In this document: positions 25,804-34,958 of the stretch, one piece after another | Position numbering within the stretch: the first letter of the stretch is position 1 | Layout of the letters: every line of letters begins with the position of its first letter | Source: Paracoccaceae bacterium | GTDB taxonomy: Bacteria > Pseudomonadota > Alphaproteobacteria > Rhodobacterales > Rhodobacteraceae | Assembly: GCA_026706985.1 (NCBI GenBank) | Contig: JAPOXR010000050.1 | Coordinates: 1-64,000 of the forward strand | DNA length: 64,000 nucleotides | Direction of reading: 5' to 3' | Translations under genes and position numbers: made by a program | The notes under the pieces: generated by a model | What the model saw: the letters and a program-made list of their open reading frames with translations, nothing else | Databases searched by the model: none | Told to the model about the DNA's origin: nothing

Positions 25804-26904
25804 ATGAACTCGCAGATGCCGAAATGGGCGGATGTTGCCTTAATTCCGCTGCTCAACCTGTTACTGGCATTCCTGGTCTCCGGCCTCGTGGTTCTGTGGA
25901 TCGGAGAAAACCCGCTGCACGCATTGGTCATAATCATTAAGGGATCAATCGGTTCCGCCTATTCCTGGGGTTACACGCTTTACTATACGACCAATTTCGT
26001 CTTCACCGGATTGGCGGTGGCAGTCGCCTTCCATGCGAAAATGTTCAATATCGGGGGTGAAGGTCAGGCAACGCTGGGCGGTCTGGGCGCAGCCTTGGCA
26101 TGCCTCTCCATCGACTGGCCACACTGGCTGCTCGCTTTTCCTGTTATCGTTGCCGGCGCCGCCCTGTTCGGTGCCGCTTGGGCGGCTGTGCCGGCATATC
26201 TGCAAGCGCGCCGTGGAAGCCATATCGTGATCACAACGATCATGTTCAACTTCATCGCCTTCGCGCTGCTCGTCTATCTGCTGGTTCATGTCATGAAGGC
26301 CCCGGGTTCAATGGCACCCGAGACCAAAACTTTTCCGCCCGGCGCCCATCTCCCGACTGCGCATGAAATGCTGGCTTGGTTCGGCATCGGATTTCCGAAA
26401 TCGCCGCCGCTCAATGTCAGTTTTCTGCTGGCACTGGCCGCCTGTGTTTTTGTCTGGGCATTAATCTGGCGGACCCGGCTCGGCTACGCCATCAGAGCCT
26501 TCGGATTCAGCGAGCCGGCCGCCGTATATGCCGGAATTTCCCCCTTCCGGGTGATCATGATCTCGATGCTGATCTCCGGCGGACTGGCCGGGATGATGGC
26601 CGTGAACACGGTTGCCGGCGAGGCCGAACGGTTATTGATCGATTCTGTCCAGGGGGCAGGATTCGTCGGAATTGCGGTGGCTCTGATGGGCAGATCCCAC
26701 CCGGTCGGTGTCCTGTTGGCGGCGATACTGTTCGGAATTCTATATCAGGGTGGTGCCGAACTGGAGTTTGAACTGCCGGCGGTCAGCAGGGAAATGATCG
26801 TGGTCATACAGGCGCTGGTCATTCTCTTTACCGGTGCGCTTGACAATATGGTGCGGATGCCGGTGGAAAAACTGTTCATCCGGATGCGTCGGGGAGCCCC
26901 GTGA
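25804..26904 (+). CDS. Nucleoside-type ABC importer, permease 1 (YufP-like)
   Basis: A 366-residue inner-membrane permease of the BPD_transp_2 family. It is hydrophobic throughout, with the signature region FNIGGEGQATLGGLGAAL, the loop GSHIVITTIMFNFIAFALLV and ending GAVDNMVRMPVEKLFI-like residues. It starts directly after the ATPase stop and overlaps the second permease by one base. Confidence 0.9.
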   Translation: MNSQMPKWADVALIPLLNLLLAFLVSGLVVLWIGENPLHALVIIIKGSIGSAYSWGYTLYYTTNFVFTGLAVAVAFHAKMFNIGGEGQATLGGLGAALACLSIDWPHWLLAFPVIVAGAALFGAAWAAVPAYLQARRGSHIVITTIMFNFIAFALLVYLLVHVMKAPGSMAPETKTFPPGAHLPTAHEMLAWFGIGFPKSPPLNVSFLLALAACVFVWALIWRTRLGYAIRAFGFSEPAAVYAGISPFRVIMISMLISGGLAGMMAVNTVAGEAERLLIDSVQGAGFVGIAVALMGRSHPVGVLLAAILFGILYQGGAELEFELPAVSREMIVVIQALVILFTGALDNMVRMPVEKLFIRMRRGAP

Positions 26905-27872
26905 TGGATTTTGCGACAGTCATTCAGATTCTCGACTCGATGATGCGGCTGTCAACACCGTTGATCTTTGCCTGTCTTGCCGGCCTTTTCTCAGAAAGAG
27001 CCGGAATTTTCGATATCGGCCTGGAAGGCAAAATGCTCGCATCGGCATTCTTTTCAGCCGCTGTCGCCGCCTTCACCGGATCCGTTCTCCTCGGCATGAT
27101 GGCGGGTTTGACGGCGTCAATGCTGCTGGCGCTGGTGCATGGCATGGCGTCGATCACATTCCGTGGAAATCAGCTGATTTCCGGGGTCGCGATTAATTTC
27201 TTTGCCTCAGGCATGACCGCATTGATTGGCCAGAATTGGTTCAAGCTGGGCGGGCGCACACCGTCTCTGAGCGGAGATGGCCGCTTCCTGCCAATCGAAT
27301 TTCCGTTCGCCGTGAATATTGAATCGGTACCGATATTGGGGCCGATCTACAGCGAACTCTTTTCCGGACATACTTTCCTGGTCTATCTCTCCATTCCCAC
27401 GGTTTTTCTTGCCTGGTGGATTCTGTTCCGCACCCGGTTCGGATTGCGCCTCCGGGCAGTGGGCGAGAACCCCGAAGCCGTAGATACCGGTGGCCTGTCA
27501 GTGACCGGGCTGCGCTATCAGGCAACCTTGATCTGCGGTTTGCTGTGCGGTTTGGGAGGTGCCTATCTGTCGACCGGGATGGCCGCCGGATTCATCCGGG
27601 ACATGACTGCCGGCAAGGGATTCATCGCGCTGGCGGCATTGATTTTTGCGAAATGGCGCCCTGTTTACGCCTTGTTGGCATGCCTGCTTTTCGGATTGTT
27701 GGAGGCCATAGCCATCCGGTTTCAGAATATCGAGATTACCGGCCTCGGCACGGTCCCGCTGCAGCTGATGCAGGCGCTGCCCTATATCCTTACCGTAGTG
27801 ATCCTCGCCGGATTTGTCGGCAAGGCAATTCCGCCCCGTGCCGGTGGTGAACCTTATGTGAAAGAGCGCTGA
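26904..27872 (+). CDS. Nucleoside-type ABC importer, permease 2 (YufQ-like)
   Basis: About 322 residues, the second BPD_transp_2 permease. It includes ERAGIFDIGLEGKMLASAFF, the matching helix-loop region FRGNQLISGVAINFFASG, and KGFIALAALIFAKWRP near the C-terminus. ATG 26904 shares its first base with the preceding stop codon. Last gene of the importer operon. Confidence 0.9.
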   Translation: MDFATVIQILDSMMRLSTPLIFACLAGLFSERAGIFDIGLEGKMLASAFFSAAVAAFTGSVLLGMMAGLTASMLLALVHGMASITFRGNQLISGVAINFFASGMTALIGQNWFKLGGRTPSLSGDGRFLPIEFPFAVNIESVPILGPIYSELFSGHTFLVYLSIPTVFLAWWILFRTRFGLRLRAVGENPEAVDTGGLSVTGLRYQATLICGLLCGLGGAYLSTGMAAGFIRDMTAGKGFIALAALIFAKWRPVYALLACLLFGLLEAIAIRFQNIEITGLGTVPLQLMQALPYILTVVILAGFVGKAIPPRAGGEPYVKER

Positions 27873-27897
27873 GGGCGGATCACGGGAATAACCCGTT

Positions 27898-27917
27898 GCC
27901 GGTATACGGATACCGGG
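27898..27917. terminator. Hairpin between converging transcripts
   Basis: CCGGTAT (27899-27905) and ATACCGG (27910-27916) pair perfectly around a 4-base loop, with a smaller GGG/CCC stem just before. It lies 26 bp after the importer operon and just before the end of the minus-strand barrel pseudogene. There is no T-run, so termination strength is uncertain. Confidence 0.35.
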
Positions 27918-27948
27918 CCCACGCAAAATCGACTTCAATTTCCAATTG

Positions 27949-28761
27949 TCAGAATGAATAGCGCAGCGACCAGCGGATTCCGTGTCCCCTCACCTTGGTC
28001 CTGTTCGGCGACAGGTTGAGCAAAACCGGCTCTCCCGTTCCGTCATGCCTGACCTCCCGACCCCCTCCCTGCCCGGTCCGGGCTTCATCAAGGTCGCTGT
28101 AGCGCCAGGCGACATCAAAGGTCACGTTTTTTCGTCCAATTCAAAGGCCATGCCTGCAGACACCATCCAGGCCAGACCAGTATGGTTGCCACCCGGAGCG
28201 ATCGTCATTGTCGTCGGAAAGGATATTGATTTGGACCCGACGCTGTTGTGCGCAACACCGACACCTCCCCCGATGAATGGCCAATATGAACCCGAAGGGC
28301 CCATCCTGTCGAAATCGAAAAACCCGGCCGCCATTGCCGACACGGAGGACAAGGTCACAACCGTTGACTGTCGCCTTCCAGGAGCAAGGAAGTTCGCCTC
28401 GCCGGCGAATTCAAACTTTGGCCGGTATTCGAACAGCAACTCATAACGCACCCGGTTTCCCGCATCATAACCGATCCGACGCCGTCCCGAGCGAGCCATA
28501 GGAACCCCCGGGCCTTCCCGCCGGACCCCGTCCACAGCCATAGAGTGGCCTGAATCCCCTGCTATCGCAGTTGACATCACGAAAATCGGCGTCGCTCGAC
28601 AGATCAAATCCAATACTGCCACGCAGGTAATGCGCCGCACTCTCGGTTGCATCGGCGGCGCCTGCCCACAGGAAAACCGCAATCGCCGCCGAACCGACAT
28701 GCCGACGCAAGCCCTTGCCCTGAAATGAGTGCGCTGCGAATTTCGGAGCATTCAAGCACAT
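27949..28761 (-). pseudogene. Broken outer-membrane beta-barrel protein gene
   Basis: Pieces of one porin-like/Omp25-type protein lie in three frames. The first has a signal-peptide-like start (HVGSAAIAVFLWAGAADATE) then YLRGSIGFDLSSDADF. The second has RIGYDAGNRVRYELLFEYRP, GEANFLAPGRR, PFIGGGVGVAHNS and GLAWMVSAGMAFELDEK. The third runs DVAWRYSDLDEARTG and ends RWSLRYSF with a terminal Phe, then TGA at 27949-27951. The second break coincides with a run of six A (minus strand) near 28125. Barrel hallmarks are the alternating strands and the C-terminal Phe. The clean homopolymer site means at least one break could be a sequencing or assembly error. Confidence 0.65.
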
Positions 28762-28952
28762 GCCGCGCCTGCCTCATTGCCGCCTGATTTCAACTAACCC
28801 AACATTAGACAGATGCACAGGCCCCGTTGAAAGCTTCCTGCCCGTCGATGCGGGTTATGTGACTTAACGATACCGCCACCGGCAAGAGACCTGCTTCATG
28901 ACGCCATCTCCGGAGCCAATCCTTGACGAGGGTATTTTCGAAATCCCTCAGG

Positions 28953-29909
28953 TCAGTATATGTCGGGTACCTCCCTCAACAGTTCCCTGACCAGGGTTGC
29001 GGCATTGGCCGCCGCAATTCCGAGGAATATGTTCATCTGGTTTGCACCTTCCCCACCGCCGGCGAGGTCTGCAAGACTGCGAACGGCGATAAACGGCACA
29101 TCGTTGGAATAGGCGACATGGGCCATTGCTGCGCTTTCCATATCGAGAACACGGGCATCGAAAGTCTCGAAAACCCAAATCCGGAAGGCTGCGTTGTCGA
29201 CGAAAGCGCTGCCTGAAACCCCTGACCCGCCGACTGTGACTTGCGGACTGCTTTCAAGGCAGGTTCCATCCTCCATGCAACCCTTCAAGGTCACCTTGTC
29301 AGCGGCACGCCGCGCCGCTGCCATCAGCGACTCATCCACGGGAAACCAAAATCGCGTTTCCGGCTTATCAAGCCCGGCACGGAGTATCGTGACTGAACGC
29401 GGGAACATCATTCCGAAATTCCCATAAGGATAGTCGAAGAAGGGAACCTTTTCCCATCCGCCTCCAACTTCACGGGCAAATAACATCTCCAGATACTGTC
29501 CCCAGCGCTCCGCTATCACGACATCGCCAATATTCAGCGAAGGGTCAACGCCACCCGCGATGCCGGAAAACACAATCTGCCTGATGGCAAACCGGTTCAG
29601 CGCCAGTTGAGTGTTCATCGCTGCGTTGACAATGCCGATCCCGCTCAGAAACAGCACCACTGTTTGTCCTTCAAGTGTGCCGGTCGTGAACTCCACGCCA
29701 TTTACCGTATGATCCGATTTATGACTGAGTCCGCCCTTGAGTATCTTCAATTCCGGCGCGAAAGCGGAGACAATGGCGATGCGTGGTGTTTCATCCCGGA
29801 AACTCTCCGCGTCGGCCGAAACCAATGTGAAGGCCACAAGCGGTAGAACTGCCGATAGACCGGAAAACAGAACCCGAATAGCCCGCAGCCAAATCGCCTG
29901 ATTATTCAT
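28953..29909 (-). CDS. Exported nucleoside phosphorylase/nucleosidase-family protein
   Basis: About 318 residues. It begins MNNQAIWLRAIRVLFSGLSA followed by a hydrophobic run ending in SADAES, a signal peptide, so it acts in the periplasm or outside. The mature part matches the PNP/UDP/MTAN superfamily: RIAIVSAFAPELKIL, VVLFLSGIGIVNAAMNTQLA, IVFSGIAGGVDPSLNIGDVV, and ARVLDMESAAMAHVAY with the nucleoside-binding Glu. Length exceeds the cytosolic MTA/SAH nucleosidases, with an insert containing two Cys (CMEDGTC) that could form a disulfide. The frame is open to 30059, but ATG 29909 starts the signal peptide. It faces the BMP importer across the broken porin gene, consistent with splitting nucleosides before uptake of the products; that link is inference. 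Confidence 0.8.
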   Translation of the reverse strand: MNNQAIWLRAIRVLFSGLSAVLPLVAFTLVSADAESFRDETPRIAIVSAFAPELKILKGGLSHKSDHTVNGVEFTTGTLEGQTVVLFLSGIGIVNAAMNTQLALNRFAIRQIVFSGIAGGVDPSLNIGDVVIAERWGQYLEMLFAREVGGGWEKVPFFDYPYGNFGMMFPRSVTILRAGLDKPETRFWFPVDESLMAAARRAADKVTLKGCMEDGTCLESSPQVTVGGSGVSGSAFVDNAAFRIWVFETFDARVLDMESAAMAHVAYSNDVPFIAVRSLADLAGGGEGANQMNIFLGIAAANAATLVRELLREVPDIY

Positions 29910-30165
29910 TGTGCAGTCCTCATATGTGAAAAATTGGTTCGACCGGTCCGACTGCATTGCCGGACTCTTCCGTGATCGGCAATGCGGATTACACAGAGGC
30001 GACATTTCCGGAACTCCGGAAGCAATTTTGAATTTTCGACTCAGCTTCCTACACGGCACTCATTCCTTCAATGTTTCCGGGGCCCGGAGCGCATCCCATG
30101 CACAGCACCCATATGGTAACATCGATAAATGATGTGAATTTCACTTTGAACCATTGCGTGGAGTG

Positions 30166-31773
30166 ATGCCGGTGCAGACTGCAGCAGGGTATGATTTTAT
30201 CATTGTCGGAGGCGGATCCGCGGGATGTGTGCTGGCAGCCAGATTATCCGAGCTTGAAGATTGCCGCGTCTGTCTGATTGAAGCCGGCGGGCGGGACTGG
30301 CATCCCCTCTACCACATCCCGGCCGGTTTCGCGAAAATGACCAAAGGCATCGGCAGCTGGGGCTGGGCAACGGTGCCGCAGAAGCATCTGAACGGCAGAT
30401 GCCTCACCTATACCCAGGCGAAAGTGATTGGCGGCGGCTCCACCATCAATGCACAGATCTATACGCGGGGAAATGCGCTCGACTATGAGGAATGGCGTCA
30501 GCTTGGCTGCGCCGGCTGGGGTCATGAGGATGTTCTTCCCTATTTTCGTAAGGCCGAAAACAATGACAGTTATGATAACAGCTATCACGGCACCGGGGGA
30601 CCTCTTGGCGTGTCGCGCCCGGCGGCGGCGCTGCCCATCTGTGACGCATTTATTGAAGCCGCGGGGACTCGGGGAATTCCCCGCAACCCCGACTTTGCCG
30701 GAGAATTCCAGGAAGGCGTTGGATATTACCAACTCACTCAGTCAAATGCGCGCCGTTCATCCGCGGCGACCGCCTATCTGCGCCCGGCCCGCAAGCGTTC
30801 CAACCTCGATCTTCTGCTGAATTCCCAGGCTCTGCGGCTCGAAATCGACCGAAACCGTGCGACCGGGGTTGTCATTGCCGACGGCAGGGACGAAAGAATC
30901 ATTCGCGCGGAAAGCGAAGTCATCCTGTCATCAGGCGCCATTGGATCGCCGAAACTGTTGATGCTTTCGGGCATCGGTCCGGCCGGCCATTTGCGTGCGC
31001 ACGGCCTGCCCGTCGCATGCGACCGATCCGCTGTGGGATCAGATCTTCAGGACCATCTGAATGTCTGCGCCATTGCCGAATGCACCGGCAGGCACAGCTA
31101 TGACGGATACGCCAATCCGCTATGGTCGGCGCTCGCCGGCATCCGCTACCTGCTGACGCGCCGCGGACCGGTTGCATCCAGCCTTTTTGAGACCGGCGGA
31201 TTCTGGCATGTGGCGGAAGCTGAGAGATCACCCGATACCCAATTTCATCTTGGCCTCGGAACAGGAATCGAATCCGGAATCGCGCGTATGGAGAAAGACG
31301 GAATCACTCTCAATTCTGCCTATCTGCGCCCCCGCTCACGCGGTACCGTCAGGCTCGCGTCAGCGGACCCGCTTGCGGCACCCCGGATTGATCCGAATTA
31401 CTGGTCTGACCCGCATGACCGCGACATGGCGGTTCGGGGCCTGAAACTGGCACAGAAAATTCTGGCGGCAGATCCGCTTGCACCCTTCATCGACAGGGAA
31501 GTTCTGCCCGGAGCGGATGTCAGGACAGATGCGGATTTCCTCAGCTATGCCGCTTCCATGGCCAAAACCGACCACCATCCCGCGGGCACATGCAGGATGG
31601 GATCGGATGCGGATGCGGTGGTGACGCCGGAACTGCGATGCAACGGCATCACTGGGCTGCGGATCGCGGATGCTTCGATCATGCCACGGCTGATTTCGTC
31701 GAACACCAATGCGGCAACAATCATGATCGCTGAAAAAGCCGCCGACATGATCAAGGAAGATCACTCGGCCTGA
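30166..31773 (+). CDS. GMC-family FAD alcohol/choline dehydrogenase
   Basis: About 535 residues. N-terminal FAD fold YDFIIVGGGSAGCVLAARLS, then GWATVPQKHLNGR, the GMC signature GGGSTINAQIYTRGN, LSSGAIGSPKLLMLSGIGPA (second signature), and the C-terminal MAKTDHHPAGTCRMGSD with the catalytic His pair region and SNTNAATIMIAEKAADMI. This is the choline/alcohol dehydrogenase branch of glucose-methanol-choline oxidoreductases. ATG 30166 follows GGAG. It converges with the CUT2 importer. The substrate alcohol is not predictable. Confidence 0.9.
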   Translation: MPVQTAAGYDFIIVGGGSAGCVLAARLSELEDCRVCLIEAGGRDWHPLYHIPAGFAKMTKGIGSWGWATVPQKHLNGRCLTYTQAKVIGGGSTINAQIYTRGNALDYEEWRQLGCAGWGHEDVLPYFRKAENNDSYDNSYHGTGGPLGVSRPAAALPICDAFIEAAGTRGIPRNPDFAGEFQEGVGYYQLTQSNARRSSAATAYLRPARKRSNLDLLLNSQALRLEIDRNRATGVVIADGRDERIIRAESEVILSSGAIGSPKLLMLSGIGPAGHLRAHGLPVACDRSAVGSDLQDHLNVCAIAECTGRHSYDGYANPLWSALAGIRYLLTRRGPVASSLFETGGFWHVAEAERSPDTQFHLGLGTGIESGIARMEKDGITLNSAYLRPRSRGTVRLASADPLAAPRIDPNYWSDPHDRDMAVRGLKLAQKILAADPLAPFIDREVLPGADVRTDADFLSYAASMAKTDHHPAGTCRMGSDADAVVTPELRCNGITGLRIADASIMPRLISSNTNAATIMIAEKAADMIKEDHSA

Positions 31774-31785
31774 CCGCACAGCCGG

Positions 31786-32562
31786 CTATGCCGCTCCCGC
31801 ATAATCGGCACCGGTCTTGGCACCGGTGATATAGGCGACCACATCCTGGCCATCGGTTTCCCTGCGGTCGAGATTGGCGACGATCCGGCCACGGCGGAAG
31901 ACAATGATCCGATCCACCAGATCCATGACCTGTCGCATATTGTGGCTGATCAGTATCAATGGCTCGCCGGCTTCCTTGAGCTGCCTGACGATGTTCTCCA
32001 CCTGCGCCGTTTCCTGAACCCCCAATGCCGCCGTCGGCTCATCCATGATGGTCAGCCGTGAGTGGAAGGTCGCGGTGCGGGCAATGGCGACACATTGCCG
32101 CTGACCGCCCGACATGTTGCGGATGGTGTTGCGGATATTGGGGATCTTCACTGCGGTCCTTTCAAGCCCGGCGACCGTTGCTTCCCGCATCCGCTTATAA
32201 TCCAGCAGCCGGAACGGACCGAGCCAGTTCCACTTGGTCATTTCGCGACCCAGGAACAGATTATCCGGCACATCAAGATCGTCGGCGAGCGCCAGGGTCT
32301 GGAAAACGGTCTCAATACCGGCTTCGCGCGCATCCAGCGGACCGGCGAAATTCACCTCGTCACCATAGAGCCAGATCCTGCCGCGCGTCTTCTGCTCAAC
32401 GCCGGTGATCTGGCGCACAAAGGTCGATTTGCCGGCGCCGTTATCCCCCATTATGGCGACATGCTCGCCACTCTTGAGTTCAAAATCAGCCCCTTCCAGC
32501 GCATGCACGCCGCCATAATGCTTGGTCAGATCCTCGGTCTTCAGGACAATTTCATCGCTCAT
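31786..32562 (-). CDS. CUT2-type sugar ABC importer, ATPase
   Basis: A 258-residue single ABC domain: Walker A GDNGAGKSTF, signature MSGGQRQCVAIARTA and Walker B LTIMDEPTAALG, with the FrcA-like LFLGREM segment. One domain, as in fructose/ribose-type FrcA systems, where RbsA would have two. Third gene of the operon, 10 bp after the permease. Confidence 0.9.
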   Translation of the reverse strand: MSDEIVLKTEDLTKHYGGVHALEGADFELKSGEHVAIMGDNGAGKSTFVRQITGVEQKTRGRIWLYGDEVNFAGPLDAREAGIETVFQTLALADDLDVPDNLFLGREMTKWNWLGPFRLLDYKRMREATVAGLERTAVKIPNIRNTIRNMSGGQRQCVAIARTATFHSRLTIMDEPTAALGVQETAQVENIVRQLKEAGEPLILISHNMRQVMDLVDRIIVFRRGRIVANLDRRETDGQDVVAYITGAKTGADYAGAA

Positions 32563-32572
32563 GACCGGACCC

Positions 32573-33727
32573 TCACGCCTTCATCGCAGCGCGGCGCTGC
32601 CGCCACTGGTCAAGGACAACGGCGGCGACGATGATGCCGCCTTTGACCATTTCCTGATAGAAAGCGTCGAGCTTGAGATAGGTGAACCCGGAAATAATGA
32701 CCCCGAAGATCATCGCTCCGAGCACGGTGCCGATGATCGACCCGCGACCGCCGGCCAGCGACACGCCGCCGATAACCGCCATGGCGATGGCATCAAGTTC
32801 GTAGACAAAGCCCATTCCGGCCTGGGCGGTCACATTGCGTGATGTCAGCAGAATGGCTGCAAATCCCGCCAGCATGCCTGCCATCGCATAGACCATAACC
32901 TTGTGCCATGCGACGTTGATGCCCGACATCCGGGCCGCATCCTCATTCGACCCGATGGCGTAAGTGTGTTTGCCATAAACCGTGTATTTCATCACGAAGT
33001 GAAACAGGATTGCGAGCAGCAGGAAGTAGATTGCCGGGTTCTGGCCATCGAAGACCTGGGTCATCACCCAACTGTCGGAAAACAGGCCGAATGTCAGCCC
33101 ATCGATCAGGTTCCCATTCGAGATCGCCGCATATTCATCTGTCGGAAATGAAATCGGGTTGCCCTTCGACCACCATTTGGCGACACCCCGCGCGCTCACC
33201 ATCATGCCAAGCGTTGCGATGAAAGGCGGAATCCTTGTATAGGCGATCAGCAGCCCGTTGATTGAGCCGGCGATCACCCCGCATACGAGCCCGACGGCAA
33301 TCGGTAGAATAATCGGCAGATCCATCGCCCAGGAACCGAATATCGCCTTAGGGTTGGGGTTGCCGTTCACCAATTCGGTCTGCGCGAAACTCATTGAAAT
33401 CATCGCTGTCGCGCCGACAATCGACCCCGAACTCAGGTCGATTCCGCCGACGATGATGACCTGCGTGACCCCCAGTGCAATGATGCCGATAATTGATACC
33501 TGCAGGATGATGATCTTGATCCGCGCCATATTGAGGATCGTGCCGTCGCGCTTGGTGTTGAAATCGAAGAGCATGCTCTGGCCCTTCATATAGGGGAGCA
33601 GCTGACCAAGCGCTTCGAAGATGAAAATAATCAGGAGCAGGGCAATGAAGATATTGAACTCGTTCGGCCAGGCCCGCTTCGACTTATCGAATGTCAGGCC
33701 GCCCGTGCCGTGCGATTTATCAGTCAT
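32573..33727 (-). CDS. CUT2-type sugar ABC importer, permease
   Basis: About 384 residues of the RbsC/FrcC family. Signature GVTQVIIVGGIDLSSGSIVG, the motif RIPPFIATLGMMVSARGVAK, and AIGSNEDAARMSGINV, with GGVSLAGGRGSIIGTVLGA near the end. An unusually long hydrophilic lead (about 25 residues) and an extended first periplasmic loop (FDFNTKRDGTILNMARIKII) resemble permeases for polyols or inositol, but the substrate is not certain. ATG 33727 is chosen over the frame start at 33763, which lies inside the hairpin. Confidence 0.9.
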   Translation of the reverse strand: MTDKSHGTGGLTFDKSKRAWPNEFNIFIALLLIIFIFEALGQLLPYMKGQSMLFDFNTKRDGTILNMARIKIIILQVSIIGIIALGVTQVIIVGGIDLSSGSIVGATAMISMSFAQTELVNGNPNPKAIFGSWAMDLPIILPIAVGLVCGVIAGSINGLLIAYTRIPPFIATLGMMVSARGVAKWWSKGNPISFPTDEYAAISNGNLIDGLTFGLFSDSWVMTQVFDGQNPAIYFLLLAILFHFVMKYTVYGKHTYAIGSNEDAARMSGINVAWHKVMVYAMAGMLAGFAAILLTSRNVTAQAGMGFVYELDAIAMAVIGGVSLAGGRGSIIGTVLGAMIFGVIISGFTYLKLDAFYQEMVKGGIIVAAVVLDQWRQRRAAMKA

Positions 33728-33753
33728 TGTCCCTCCCCCAGATCCTTGCGGCC

Positions 33754-33776
33754 GGGGCGGCATGGAACGCCGCCCC
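33754..33776 (-). promoter_or_regulatory. Stem-loop between binding-protein and permease genes
   Basis: GGGGCGGC (33754-33761) pairs perfectly with GCCGCCCC (33769-33776) around a 7-base loop. It sits between the stop of the binding-protein gene and the permease start in the same operon. Such stems commonly stabilise the upstream mRNA or partly terminate, giving excess binding protein. No T-run follows. Confidence 0.6.
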
Positions 33777-33795
33777 GTTTCCGGTTTTCCCGAAA

Positions 33796-34734
33796 TCAGT
33801 TCAGATCGAGGAAATCGCCGATATTGTCAGGGGTGACCAGCTTGAACGGGATATAGACCTTCTGATCGACATCCTCACCGTTCACCAGCGCGATGGCGGT
33901 ATCAACCGAACCCGCGCCCTGCCCGAAAGCATCCTGAAAAACGGTCACATCCAGCTCGCCGGCCTGCATCGCAACCAAGGCGTCCTGGGTCGCATCGACG
34001 CCACCGACTTCCACATCGGCCATATCGATACCCGCGGCTTTCATAGCCTGGATGGCACCAATGGCCATCTCATCATTATTGGCGATGACAAAGTCAAAAT
34101 CCTCACCCGAGGAAAGCCAGTTTGTCATCAGCGACTGTGCTTCGTCGCGGCTCCAATTGGCAGTCTGCTCGTCGATGAGTGTCATGAAGTTGCACATATC
34201 CATGCCGATGACATCATGGACGTCCTTGGACCGCTGGACGGCAGCCTGGTTCGAAAGCTGGCCGTTCATCAGGTAACCGCTGGCCCCGCCCGCTTTACCG
34301 GCAGCCCGCAGATTGCGGCAGATCTGGAACGCCTCAAGCGTGCCCGACTCGATCTCGTTCGATGCGACGAATGCCTGTGTCGCCGACAGGTCATTCACAT
34401 TGTCCGGCTCACGGTTGACATAAACCAGCGGCACATCTTCCGCTGCCGCCGACACCGCGGCACCGGCGGAGGTATCAACAATGTTGACGATAATGGCATC
34501 AACGCCCGAAGCGACGAAATTCTTCACCTGGTCGATCTGCTTGCCGATGTCATCCGTCGCATCTTCGACCTGTAGGTTAACACCGCTGAGCATACCGGCG
34601 TGATCAACCATGCCGTTCCGCATAACGGTCAGGAAGTTGTCGTCGAAACGTGCGATCGATGCGCCGATCTCCTGCCCGGCGGCACTGGTTGCAATGAGCG
34701 TGGCAATGCCCGCCGCCACAATTGATGATCTCAT
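33796..34734 (-). CDS. CUT2-type sugar ABC importer, periplasmic binding protein
   Basis: About 312 residues with signal peptide (MRSSIVAAGIATLIATSAAG). The mature part is a periplasmic-binding-protein type I fold: EIGASIARFDDNFLTVMRNG, QVKNFVASGVDAIIVNIVDT, VPLVYVNREPDN, and NDEMAIGAIQAMKAAGIDMA with DVEVGGVDATQDALVAM. First gene of the operon; ATG 34734 starts the signal peptide. RbsB/inositol-like by family; the ligand is unknown. Confidence 0.9.
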   Translation of the reverse strand: MRSSIVAAGIATLIATSAAGQEIGASIARFDDNFLTVMRNGMVDHAGMLSGVNLQVEDATDDIGKQIDQVKNFVASGVDAIIVNIVDTSAGAAVSAAAEDVPLVYVNREPDNVNDLSATQAFVASNEIESGTLEAFQICRNLRAAGKAGGASGYLMNGQLSNQAAVQRSKDVHDVIGMDMCNFMTLIDEQTANWSRDEAQSLMTNWLSSGEDFDFVIANNDEMAIGAIQAMKAAGIDMADVEVGGVDATQDALVAMQAGELDVTVFQDAFGQGAGSVDTAIALVNGEDVDQKVYIPFKLVTPDNIGDFLDLN

Positions 34735-34958
34735 GAGTTTTCTCCTTTCAAATGGTGTCCGGCGCACCCGTCACAAACCGGAATAGTGCCGCTTTCTCCG
34801 CGCATGCGGGTGAATGCGGCGAATGTCCGGGGAAAAGCGAAAGCTTCCTACGCTCAACTGCATAGCCATCCCCTTCTCTAGGCAGCAGTTTACCGCCCGG
34901 TTCAACTTTTGCAACTGATTGTGTTTTCCGGCACCGGGGCAAGCGCATGCCGCCTCAG

